The notes beneath the pieces are model-generated. The model was not told where the DNA came from and ran no database searches. It saw only the letters and a program-made list of their open reading frames with translations. Positions 1-7,356 of a stretch of DNA of 19,650 nucleotides are shown here, in pieces. Source of the DNA: Candidatus Alloscillospira gallinarum (lineage in GTDB: Bacteria; Bacillota; Clostridia; Oscillospirales; Oscillospiraceae); NCBI GenBank assembly GCA_904420055.1, contig CAJFTV010000033.1, positions 1-19,650 of the forward strand. The letters are read 5' to 3'. The translations under genes and the position numbers were made by a program. Within the stretch, counting starts at the first letter, position 1; each line of letters starts with the position of its first letter.

Positions 1-63
1 CCACTGCTTCTGTATAGACCACATAAATAACCATGTACATTTTGATAAATAACGAGCTTTAAT

Positions 64-105
64 AATAAAAACGGTGTGCAGTTACAACTGCACACCGTTT
101 TTATT
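64..105. terminator. Strong bidirectional intrinsic terminator
   Basis: Two 20-base arms (64-83 and 86-105) are perfectly complementary around a 2-base centre. The GC-rich core (CGGTGTGCAG and its complement) is flanked by A5 on one side and T5 on the other, so each strand reads as a GC stem followed by a U run. It lies about 125 bases beyond the mnmA stop and probably ends the minus-strand run. It can equally end a plus-strand gene entering from the left. The 124 bases between it and mnmA hold no gene I can support. Confidence 0.85.
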
Positions 106-229
106 GTTTTAAAATCTCTATACTTTTTAATCAGGTAATATGGAATTAAGCCAGTACACCCAAAATTTGGCTATGACTGCTGAAACACTCAAGACTGTTT
201 TTTACCTGAGTACAAAGTGCACAGCTATG

Positions 230-1264
230 TTATTCTATTATGCCGCCTGCAATAACTATGTCACCGCTGTACAGAACACCGGACTGTCCCGGTGTGGGGG
301 CTCTTTGCGGTTCGTCAAATATAAGGCGCAGCCGTCCGTCTTCCATCGGCCAGACCTCAGCTGTATTTTCCCTTATGCTGTAACGCAGCTTGACGGCGTA
401 TTTGTCGCCCGGTGACAGCCTGTCTGTACCAGATACATTTACGTCCCGCAAGCATACCTCGCGCCTGAACAGCATTTCCTCCTCGCCCAGGGTAACGGTG
501 CATCGCTCTATGTCTTTGCCGATTACATACAGCGGCTTACCGGCGCTGACTCCAAGCCCCCGGCGCTGCCCCAGCGTATAGCCGATAATTCCCCGGTGAC
601 GTCCAATTACATTTCCGTTTACGTCTAAAAAATCTCCGGCAGGAAACTTTACGCCGGTAAATTCTTCAATAAACCGCCGGTAATCTCCGTCCGGTACAAA
701 ACATATGTCCTGACTCTCCCTGCTCTCTGCACAAGGGAGATTTTTCTCAAGCGCGATTTTTCTTATATCGCTCTTTACCATGTTTCCAAGGGGAAAGATA
801 ATTTTTGAAAGCTGGCTTTGTCCAAGCCTCCACAGAAAATAACTCTGGTCCTTTGCACGGTCGGCACCTTTTTTCAGCAGATATCGGTCGAGATTTACAT
901 CATATTCAATATTCGCATAATGTCCCGTAGCGATATGAGTACAGCCATATGGCTCAATAAGGTCCAGCATATAGCCGAATTTTATCAGTTTATTGCAAAG
1001 CACACATGGATTTGGCGTCTCGCCTTTTATGTAGCTCTCTGCAAAATACTTTTTTATGGTCTCTGAAAATACATCTGAACACTCTAAAATGTGAAACTCA
1101 ATCCCCAGTGCCGCGGCGCAGACCTCCGCCGGAACGGTGTCGCTGTCACTGCCGTTTAATTTAAGCGTTACACCAACTACCTCATACCCCTGTTCCTGCA
1201 GAATATGTGCCGTCACAGTACTGTCAACACCGCCGCTCATTCCTACAAGGATTCTCTCTCTCAT
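230..1264 (-). CDS. mnmA: tRNA-specific 2-thiouridylase MnmA
   Basis: This enzyme 2-thiolates U34 in the anticodons of tRNA Lys, Glu and Gln, using ATP to adenylate the base and sulfur relayed as a persulfide. Visible features of the 344-residue protein are the PP-loop SGGVDS at residues 10-15, the nucleophile Cys87 in NPCVLCN, the second active Cys188 in SQDICF, and the C-terminal beta-barrel after about residue 205 (GYTLGQRRGLG). The ATG at 1264 is chosen because AGGGGTG lies 7 bases before it; a longer open frame would run into tcdA. It starts only 4 bases after the tcdA stop, so the two are very likely co-transcribed. The stretch between the second beta strand (GVTLKLNG) and the ALGIEF block is shorter than in the usual family, which has a Cys/Asp-rich insertion there. 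Length and both catalytic cysteines are otherwise normal. Confidence 0.96.
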   Translation of the reverse strand: MRERILVGMSGGVDSTVTAHILQEQGYEVVGVTLKLNGSDSDTVPAEVCAAALGIEFHILECSDVFSETIKKYFAESYIKGETPNPCVLCNKLIKFGYMLDLIEPYGCTHIATGHYANIEYDVNLDRYLLKKGADRAKDQSYFLWRLGQSQLSKIIFPLGNMVKSDIRKIALEKNLPCAESRESQDICFVPDGDYRRFIEEFTGVKFPAGDFLDVNGNVIGRHRGIIGYTLGQRRGLGVSAGKPLYVIGKDIERCTVTLGEEEMLFRREVCLRDVNVSGTDRLSPGDKYAVKLRYSIRENTAEVWPMEDGRLRLIFDEPQRAPTPGQSGVLYSGDIVIAGGIIE

Positions 1265-1268
1265 AACG

Positions 1269-1952
1269 TCACACCCCTGCAATATCACGTATAACTGCGC
1301 CTGCAATTAAAAGTCCGGCTACTGAAGGCACAAATGAAATGCTCCCCGGCACCCCTGCGCTGTTTTTTATGGGTTCTTCCCTGGAGTAAAGCACCCTGCA
1401 CCTGCCGACACCCAGCCTCCTCAGCTCGCGGCGCATGACACGTGCGAGAGGGCATACAGATGTATTGTAAATATCGTCAATTTCAAACCGCGCGGGGTCC
1501 AGCTTGTTACCCGTACCCATAGAACTTATGACCGGGACATTTTTGTCCCAGCACGATTTGATTATCATGAGTTTTGCAGTCACATTGTCTACTGCATCAA
1601 TAACATAGTCGTATTTTTCAAACACGAAGCTGCCGATATTCTCCGGTGCTACAAATTTTGTAACTGCTTCTACCCTGCATAAGGGGTTAATGTCAAGAAT
1701 ACGCTCGGCGAGTACCTGAGTTTTTTCCATTCCTATTGTGGAGTGCTTTGCCGGAATTTGACGGTTAATATTTGTCACGGAAATGGTATCTCCGTCCACA
1801 ATAGTCATCTCCCCTATGCCGACCCGGGCCAGGGCCTCTGCCGTGTAAGAGCCTACGCCGCCCAGTCCAAAAAGCAGCACCCTTGCCCTTTTAATTCTTT
1901 CTACTCCGCCCTCTCCCAAAAGGAGGGCGGTGCGTGAATACATATCTTCCAT
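1269..1952 (-). CDS. tcdA: tRNA threonylcarbamoyladenosine dehydratase (ThiF/E1 family)
   Basis: TcdA is an E1-like enzyme that uses ATP to cyclise t6A to ct6A at position 37 of ANN-decoding tRNAs. The 227-residue protein shows the nucleotide-binding GLGGVGS at 29-35, the VDGD...NINRQ block at 52-65, DAVDN at 119-123, and the family-typical TSVCPLARVMRR around Cys167. A late AGVPGSISFVPSVAG stretch is also typical of bacterial TcdA rather than ThiF or MoeB. The ATG at 1952 is preceded by GAGGAG at a workable distance; an upstream in-frame ATG lies inside the preceding PBP gene and has no such site. It sits 22 bases after the PBP stop and 4 bases before mnmA, giving a pair of anticodon-loop modification enzymes. 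Confidence 0.93.
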   Translation of the reverse strand: MEDMYSRTALLLGEGGVERIKRARVLLFGLGGVGSYTAEALARVGIGEMTIVDGDTISVTNINRQIPAKHSTIGMEKTQVLAERILDINPLCRVEAVTKFVAPENIGSFVFEKYDYVIDAVDNVTAKLMIIKSCWDKNVPVISSMGTGNKLDPARFEIDDIYNTSVCPLARVMRRELRRLGVGRCRVLYSREEPIKNSAGVPGSISFVPSVAGLLIAGAVIRDIAGV

Positions 1953-1974
1953 AAAATTCAGCTCCTCAAAAAGC

Positions 1975-3303
1975 TCACGAGAGGCCGAACGCCTTCTGTA
2001 ATACCGTGTTTGCAACGCTTCCAGCCATCACACTGCCGTAACCGCCGTTTTCCAGCACAACAACAAATGAGAGCGTTCTGTCACCGTATACTCCATATCC
2101 GGTAAACCACGCGTGCGGCTGTTCTCCGGCCACTTCCGCCGTTCCGGACTTTGCATACATGGTTATACCGGGGAAATTATCTGTCCCGTATGTCCTGTAC
2201 ACGGCGTAATTCATCATCTCGCTGAGCCTTGCGGCGGTGTCTGCGTCTATTATGCGTTCAGTTTTGGCGGTTTTACTGTTTTTCAGCATGGTGAGCTCCG
2301 GCGCCTTTCCACCATTTGCTATTGCTGATACGAACCGGAGCATCGCAGCCGGATTTACAAGGTCGGTAAACTGACCAATTCCGCTCCACGCCAGGTCTAC
2401 GCTGCCTTCCGGAGCCGCTTCAAAATGGCCGGCGACAGTTTTAACGCCGTCAATTTCAAAACTCTCCGTAAAGCCGTACCTCTCTGCGTATTCACACAGT
2501 GTCTCACTTCCAAGCTCCAGGGCAATCTGGGCAAATGCACAGTTACAAGAGACCGCCAGCGCCTCCTCAGCATCGATTGAGCCGTGTACGCCGGTACACG
2601 TGACTACATCGCTTCCGACGCTGTACGTGCCCTCACATGTGAAAGAGCGGTCAAACAGGTCTGGGATATTTTCTATTGCTGCAGCCATCGTTATCAGCTT
2701 AAAAGTTGAGCCAGGCGTAAGTGATGCAGACAAAAATCTGTTTAAAAATGCCCCGTCATACTCCTCAGAGTCAAAGTTTTCCGGTTCATTGTCCGGGTCA
2801 TATGTTGGAGAAGAGACCATACAGATAATCTCTCCTGTCTCACAGTCGGCCACAGCCACCGTTCCCTTGCAGCCGTTCATGGCATTTAGAGCCGCAACAT
2901 TTAAATCTGCATCTATTGCGAGCTCCAGAGTTTTGCCGCTGCCGTCCACAGAGTATGTGCCCTGAACAATGTCATAGCCGATTAGCTTTGAGGAAAATAC
3001 GTAAAGAGCGCCTGTGCCAATGTTGCCCCAGCGGTCCCCGACAGCATGGAGTACCGCACGGCGGACTGCGGGGTCATCGTTGTAAACGCGCCCGCCCTCC
3101 CCCGGCGCTGAGAGCACGACACCGTTTCTGTCTGTAATTGTACCTGTTGAGAGCGAGCCGTTGTCATAAACTCCCTGATTTGCCGAAAATGAAGCCCAGT
3201 CTGAACCGTCGCGAAAGAGCTCAAACATATAAAATCCCATTCCGACAATCAGAAGTGCCACCAAAAGCAGTACAGACACCGCTCTTTTTCTGATTTTATT
3301 CAT
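1975..3303 (-). CDS. Class B penicillin-binding protein (peptidoglycan D,D-transpeptidase)
   Basis: This is a membrane-anchored transpeptidase that cross-links peptidoglycan. The 442-residue protein has one N-terminal membrane segment at about 8-30, a short pedestal, then the penicillin-binding domain. All three catalytic motifs are present: SxxK as STFK at 199-202 (nucleophile Ser199), SxN as SCN at 252-254, and KTG as KSGT at 385-388. No transglycosylase domain and no PASTA repeats are seen, so it is a small PbpA-like class B enzyme rather than a SpoVD or PBP2x type. The ATG at 3303 follows GGAGGTGG at good spacing and overlaps the end of the SEDS gene by 8 bases, which suggests translational coupling. 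The SEDS protein would be its glycan-polymerising partner. The protein is most like the PbpA of FHA-RodA-PbpA clusters in Actinobacteria and Clostridia. Confidence 0.93.
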   Translation of the reverse strand: MNKIRKRAVSVLLLVALLIVGMGFYMFELFRDGSDWASFSANQGVYDNGSLSTGTITDRNGVVLSAPGEGGRVYNDDPAVRRAVLHAVGDRWGNIGTGALYVFSSKLIGYDIVQGTYSVDGSGKTLELAIDADLNVAALNAMNGCKGTVAVADCETGEIICMVSSPTYDPDNEPENFDSEEYDGAFLNRFLSASLTPGSTFKLITMAAAIENIPDLFDRSFTCEGTYSVGSDVVTCTGVHGSIDAEEALAVSCNCAFAQIALELGSETLCEYAERYGFTESFEIDGVKTVAGHFEAAPEGSVDLAWSGIGQFTDLVNPAAMLRFVSAIANGGKAPELTMLKNSKTAKTERIIDADTAARLSEMMNYAVYRTYGTDNFPGITMYAKSGTAEVAGEQPHAWFTGYGVYGDRTLSFVVVLENGGYGSVMAGSVANTVLQKAFGLS

Positions 3304-5140
3304 CGTTCCACCTCCAGTCGGTGTCAGTGAAATCTGGCTGGACGTCTGAATCAGTGTCGTCCTCATAATCTCTGTATAAGTCGGCAGTATCATCAAGGTC
3401 ACCTGTATATTTTACTTTTTTTGGCATTTTAACAGTAAAGCTTGCGTTCTGCCGCGTATCACATGCTTTTATAAAAGCCAACAGACCCCAGCAGGCTATG
3501 AGGCTGGAACCGCCCTTTGATACAAATGGGAAAGTGACACCTGTAAACGGAAGTATATCTACGCACCCAAGCACGTTCAGTGTGAGCTGAAAAATAAACA
3601 GCGCTGCCGCCGCACATGCGGCTATTGTGTAGAAGCTGCTTCTTGCAGCCTCTGCGTATTTCACAACGTAAACTGCCATAAGTATGATAGATGCAATCAG
3701 GATAAGCGCCAGAATAAGCCCCAGCTCTTCACACACAACCCCGAATACCATATCCGTGTTGGCGGCAACAACATTGTGAAGCCAGCCCTCACACGCGCCA
3801 ACCCCGAAAAATCCACCGGAGGCTGCGGCCGACATGGTCCTTGTCTGCTGGTACCCGCTTTCATTAACAAAATCCCAGGCGTGCCGCCATGTGGAAAAAC
3901 GGGCGGCAATGTATGGCCGCATGGATATTGCCAGCATTCCGGCAAATACCGCGCCGCCCACACTGAGGAAAACGGTTGCAATACTCCCCGAACGAATAAA
4001 AGATATGACAAGATATGTCACAAAGAAAATTATCGCCGTACCGAAGTCGCTCATAAGCACAAGGGCCATAACACAGCAGCCGGCAAACCCTATAAACAGG
4101 ATAAGGTTGCGCTTTGCAAATAGCCTGTCCAGAGTTGCCGCCCCTGCAAAGATAAAACAGATTTTCACAAATTCAGACGGCTGGAATGAAAATCCGCCTA
4201 TTGAAAGCCAGTTTTTAGCTCCAAAGACAGCTTCACTTAAAACGAGGTTTATTCCCAGAAGTACAAGTCCCGCAGCTGCTATTGGCCAGCGCATCTTCTT
4301 TGCCCTGTTCAGGTCTCGTAAAAACCAGCCGAGAGCAAAGTATAAAACAAGTCCGGCAATCATAAACAGCACCTGTTTAAACATGTCTGACGGAACAGAG
4401 GTGGCCGTAACCGCCATGCCGACAGTTGAGAGCATAAACGCCAGTGTCTCAATCTCAAACGCACTTCGGCGCATAATGCGTGTAAAAATGTACGCAAACC
4501 ACATGAGGGCGGTCAGTGCGATAAATCCCAGGGGAATACGCCCGTCCAGCGCGTCCCGCCCCGCTATGCAGCACTGCAGCCCCAGAAACACCTGAAAAAG
4601 CGTAAGCAAAAACAGTGTCACTCCCGGCTTAATTACTCTGCCGGGTTTGGTCCTCTGTTCCGCCTGAGTGCGCTCTCCGGTTTTGTCCAGCGGAAGGAAA
4701 ACCATGTCGGCTCCCCCAACCGAAACAATATCACCGCTCGATATCTCACGGCTCCCAACTACGTCTTCCCCGTTTACGCGGATACCCGTTTTGGAATTTA
4801 GGTCGTAGACCGTCCAGCTTCCGCCGGAATCGCGTATAAGCGCGCCGTGGCTGCGGGATACGGTTGGATAGTTTATGCACACGTCAGATGACTTTGCGCG
4901 TCCAATGGTGTTCTCCCAGTGGTACAGCGTATACTTTATACCGCCCGCCATGGTGAGAATTCCCCACTCCTCGGGCTCAAACTTTTCTCTCAGCAGGCTT
5001 TTAGCGCACCTAATAATAACTATAAGCGCCAGAAGCGGCAGCAAATAGCGTATAACTGCTGTAAAATAGGGATAACTGCCGCCGATATGCCCGTATATGG
5101 AGGCTGCAAGCTGTTCAATTTTGTCGGTGAAAACTGTCAT
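3296..5140 (-). CDS. FHA domain fused to SEDS-family (RodA/FtsW-like) glycosyltransferase
   Basis: SEDS proteins polymerise lipid II into glycan strands with a cognate class B PBP, here the next gene. The 614-residue protein has an N-terminal membrane helix (about 29-47), a cytosolic FHA phosphothreonine-binding domain at about 73-150 (TIGRAKSSDV at 78-87, SRSHG at 95-99, NSKTGIRVNG at 115-124), and about ten membrane helices from residue 172 to 560. SEDS signatures are NWLSIGGFSFQPSEF around 310-323, SDFGTA around 364, and GYQ...SGGFFGVG at 429-448. An acidic Asp/Glu-rich tail ends it. The start is uncertain: neither the ATG at 5140 nor the GTG at 5155 has a recognisable ribosome binding site, and I chose the ATG. 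Domain order suggests control by Ser/Thr phosphorylation, but no kinase gene is in the window. Confidence 0.92.
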   Translation of the reverse strand: MTVFTDKIEQLAASIYGHIGGSYPYFTAVIRYLLPLLALIVIIRCAKSLLREKFEPEEWGILTMAGGIKYTLYHWENTIGRAKSSDVCINYPTVSRSHGALIRDSGGSWTVYDLNSKTGIRVNGEDVVGSREISSGDIVSVGGADMVFLPLDKTGERTQAEQRTKPGRVIKPGVTLFLLTLFQVFLGLQCCIAGRDALDGRIPLGFIALTALMWFAYIFTRIMRRSAFEIETLAFMLSTVGMAVTATSVPSDMFKQVLFMIAGLVLYFALGWFLRDLNRAKKMRWPIAAAGLVLLGINLVLSEAVFGAKNWLSIGGFSFQPSEFVKICFIFAGAATLDRLFAKRNLILFIGFAGCCVMALVLMSDFGTAIIFFVTYLVISFIRSGSIATVFLSVGGAVFAGMLAISMRPYIAARFSTWRHAWDFVNESGYQQTRTMSAAASGGFFGVGACEGWLHNVVAANTDMVFGVVCEELGLILALILIASIILMAVYVVKYAEAARSSFYTIAACAAAALFIFQLTLNVLGCVDILPFTGVTFPFVSKGGSSLIACWGLLAFIKACDTRQNASFTVKMPKKVKYTGDLDDTADLYRDYEDDTDSDVQPDFTDTDWRWNDE

Positions 5141-5157
5141 ATTCAATAATAACACGT

Positions 5158-5194
5158 GGGCAGCCAGACCCCAAAACGGAGTCTAAGGCTGCCC
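5158..5194 (-). promoter_or_regulatory. Intercistronic hairpin upstream of the FHA-SEDS start
   Basis: GGGCAGCC at 5158-5165 pairs with GGCTGCCC at 5187-5194, and AGAC pairs with GTCT inside it, leaving a 2-base bulge and an 11-base loop. It begins 21 bases past the EF-G-like stop. In the minus-strand transcript the stem is followed by ACGTGTTATTATT, which is not a proper U run, so it is a poor intrinsic terminator. It may be a partial terminator, an RNA-processing or stability element, or a cap on translation of the SEDS gene, whose start lies 2 to 17 bases beyond it. Confidence 0.5.
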
Positions 5195-5215
5195 CCAAAA
5201 ACCTTTAACTAATAT

Positions 5216-7258
5216 TTAATCATCATCAGACGCCTTTGCATCTTCGATTACTTTCTGCTGAATATTGCCCGGTGCCTCTTCATAGCGCTCAAACTTAAAC
5301 ACAAACGTACCGCGCCCCTGCGTCATGGAACGGAGATCTATTGTGTAGGAACTCATCTCGGCCATGGGAACCTCCGCCTCAACAACAGTATTGCCGTCAT
5401 TGTCAGGATTCATTCCCATTACGCGGCCTCGGCGCTTATTCAGGTCACCGATTACATCACCCATGTAGTCACTGGGAATTGTTACGGCAAGGGAACCGAT
5501 AGGCTCCAAAATTGTTGGATTGGCCTGTGGAATCCCCTCTTTGTAGGCAAGCTGAGCCGCGGTTTTAAACGCCATTTCGTTGGAGTCAACAGGGTGGTAC
5601 GAACCGTCATACAGCGTAGCCTTGAGGCCAACCAGCGGATAGCCCGCCAGAACACCGTGCTTAATCGACTCTCTGAGCCCCTTTTCAACTGCCGGGAAGA
5701 AGTTTTTCGGCACACTGCCGCCGAACACTTCTTCGGCAAAGATGAGGTCGTCAGTCTCTTCCTGTGGTTCAAAGCGAATCCATACATCGCCAAACTGGCC
5801 GCTGCCGCCGGACTGTTTTTTATGGCGTCCGTGGGCTTCAACCTTTTTCTTAATTTTCTCTCTGTATGGAACCTTTGCCTCAGTAAGGACAGCCTCAACG
5901 CTGAAACGGGATTTCAGCTTGGAGCAGAGCACATCAAGCTGAATATCGCCCTGTCCGGACAGTACAAGCTGCTTTGTCTCGGCATTGTTAACTACCGTAA
6001 AAGATATGTCCTCCTCATTAAGGCGTGTAAGTCCTGAAGCAATCTTGTCTTCCTGACCCTTTGTCTTGGGGGAAATTGCCATTGAATAACAGGGTTCAGG
6101 AACCGTAATACCAGGCAGAACTACCTCGCTCTTGCTGTCACAGAGAGTGTCGCCGGTTTTCCACTCCATTTTGCCCACAGCTCCAATATCACCGCAGCAG
6201 ATTTCCTTGACCTCAACTGCCTTCTTGCCTGTCATTCTGTACAGCCGGCCAAGCTTGTCGGTGGAACGGGTACGTGGATTATACAGTGACATGTCGGCAG
6301 TAATTTTGCCGGACATGACTTTAATATACGAGTAACGCCCAAATTGGTCGGCAATTGTTTTAAACACATATGCAACCGGCTTTCCGTCCGGGTCACAGGA
6401 AACCTCGTCTCCGTCAACAGTAAGAACTTCCCTCTGACCGGGACCGGGTGCACACTTTACAATCGCCCTCAGTACTGAGGGAGTACCGTGGTTTTTGATG
6501 GCGCTGCCGCAGAAAATTGGCACAACAGTGCCGTTTGCCACACCGCTGCGTATGCCGCTGACGATATCGTCATGCTCAAGAGACATTGACTCAAAGTATT
6601 TTTCCATCAATTCCTCGGTGGCACCTGCAGCAGTTTCCATGAGAAACTCCTTAAGGCTCTCAGATTTCTGCGCATCCGCCTCTGACAGCTTAAACTCCTC
6701 AAGCCCTTTGTCAGTCCAGCGGAAACCGGTGTCATTAACCGTGTCTATTATGCCGTTGCCGTCCTCAGCGGGAACGGTCACAGCGCAGACAGCAGTGCCG
6801 TATTTTGCCTTTATCTCATCTATAACCGCCATTGTATCGCTGTTATCCTCGTCTGTCTTAGAGACATAGAACATAAACGGAACTCCGGCCGCCTTCAGGC
6901 GTTTCCACGCCCTTTCCGCTCCGACGGAAAGGCCGTCTTTTGCAGAGCAGACTATAATACCGAAATCTGCAACTGCAAGGGCAGACATAACTTCACCTGC
7001 AAAGTCAAAATAACCCGGAGTGTCGATTATATTAATACGGCAGCCGTCATACTCAATTGGGCACATTGAGAGAGAAATGGATATTTTTCTCTTAATCTCC
7101 TCTGCGTCATAGTCGCTGACGGTATTTCCATCGTTAACTTTTCCCTGTCTGTCGAGAGCGCCGGTGACATATAGAAGGCTCTCTGCGAGAGTAGTCTTGC
7201 CGCTGCCGCCGTGTCCAATAAGAATAACGTTGCGAATTTTGTCAATAGCAGTGCTCAT
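5216..7258 (-). CDS. Elongation factor G-like translational GTPase (EF-G paralogue)
   Basis: EF-G-type GTPases act on the ribosome in translocation or recycling. This 680-residue protein has G1 GHGGSGKT at 15-22, G3 DTPG at 79-82, a central beta domain, domain IV with GSGQFGDVWIRFEP around 474-488, and a C-terminal RRGRVMGM...SMTQGRG region. Length is near normal. It is the divergent clostridial 'EF-G-like' type rather than the housekeeping FusA: the switch I block is RKISI instead of RGITI, and the G4 motif is SKTD (133-136) instead of NKxD. There is no adjacent rpsL, rpsG or tuf, as would be expected for the main fusA. The ATG at 7258 has AGAGGAA upstream. It has a likely promoter of its own, and the gene behind it starts across a hairpin. 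The exact ribosomal role of such paralogues is unclear. Confidence 0.9.
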   Translation of the reverse strand: MSTAIDKIRNVILIGHGGSGKTTLAESLLYVTGALDRQGKVNDGNTVSDYDAEEIKRKISISLSMCPIEYDGCRINIIDTPGYFDFAGEVMSALAVADFGIIVCSAKDGLSVGAERAWKRLKAAGVPFMFYVSKTDEDNSDTMAVIDEIKAKYGTAVCAVTVPAEDGNGIIDTVNDTGFRWTDKGLEEFKLSEADAQKSESLKEFLMETAAGATEELMEKYFESMSLEHDDIVSGIRSGVANGTVVPIFCGSAIKNHGTPSVLRAIVKCAPGPGQREVLTVDGDEVSCDPDGKPVAYVFKTIADQFGRYSYIKVMSGKITADMSLYNPRTRSTDKLGRLYRMTGKKAVEVKEICCGDIGAVGKMEWKTGDTLCDSKSEVVLPGITVPEPCYSMAISPKTKGQEDKIASGLTRLNEEDISFTVVNNAETKQLVLSGQGDIQLDVLCSKLKSRFSVEAVLTEAKVPYREKIKKKVEAHGRHKKQSGGSGQFGDVWIRFEPQEETDDLIFAEEVFGGSVPKNFFPAVEKGLRESIKHGVLAGYPLVGLKATLYDGSYHPVDSNEMAFKTAAQLAYKEGIPQANPTILEPIGSLAVTIPSDYMGDVIGDLNKRRGRVMGMNPDNDGNTVVEAEVPMAEMSSYTIDLRSMTQGRGTFVFKFERYEEAPGNIQQKVIEDAKASDDD

Positions 7259-7298
7259 AATAGTTGTTCCTCTCTGTATAGATTTTACACATGAGGAT

Positions 7299-7327
7299 AT
7301 TTTACACTAATTAGAAAAATTATTCAA
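7299..7327 (-). promoter_or_regulatory. Probable sigma-A promoter of the EF-G-like gene
   Basis: On the minus strand, TTGAAT (-35, 7322-7327) and TAAAAT (-10, 7299-7304) are 17 bases apart, matching 4/6 and 5/6 of consensus. The transcript would start near 7292, giving a leader of about 35 bases. The site lies between the stop of the P-type-ATPase-like gene and the EF-G-like start. AT-rich surroundings make a chance match possible. Confidence 0.5.
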
Positions 7328-7356
7328 TACTGCAAATTATACATTTTTAACAAACA

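Noticed and set aside
1..30. Possible 3' end of a plus-strand gene entering from the left (open frame ending TAA at 28-30)
   Set aside because: Only nine codons are visible and another frame is open to a later stop, so no gene can be claimed; the following terminator at 64-105 is compatible with one.
3834..4595. 253-codon plus-strand open frame opposite the FHA-SEDS gene
   Set aside because: It lies wholly antisense to a conserved membrane protein with SEDS motifs; its product is Lys/Arg/Pro-rich with no domain, and it has no convincing ribosome binding site.
5594..6037. 147-codon plus-strand open frame opposite the EF-G-like gene
   Set aside because: It is antisense to domain IV of a conserved GTPase with no supporting start signals.
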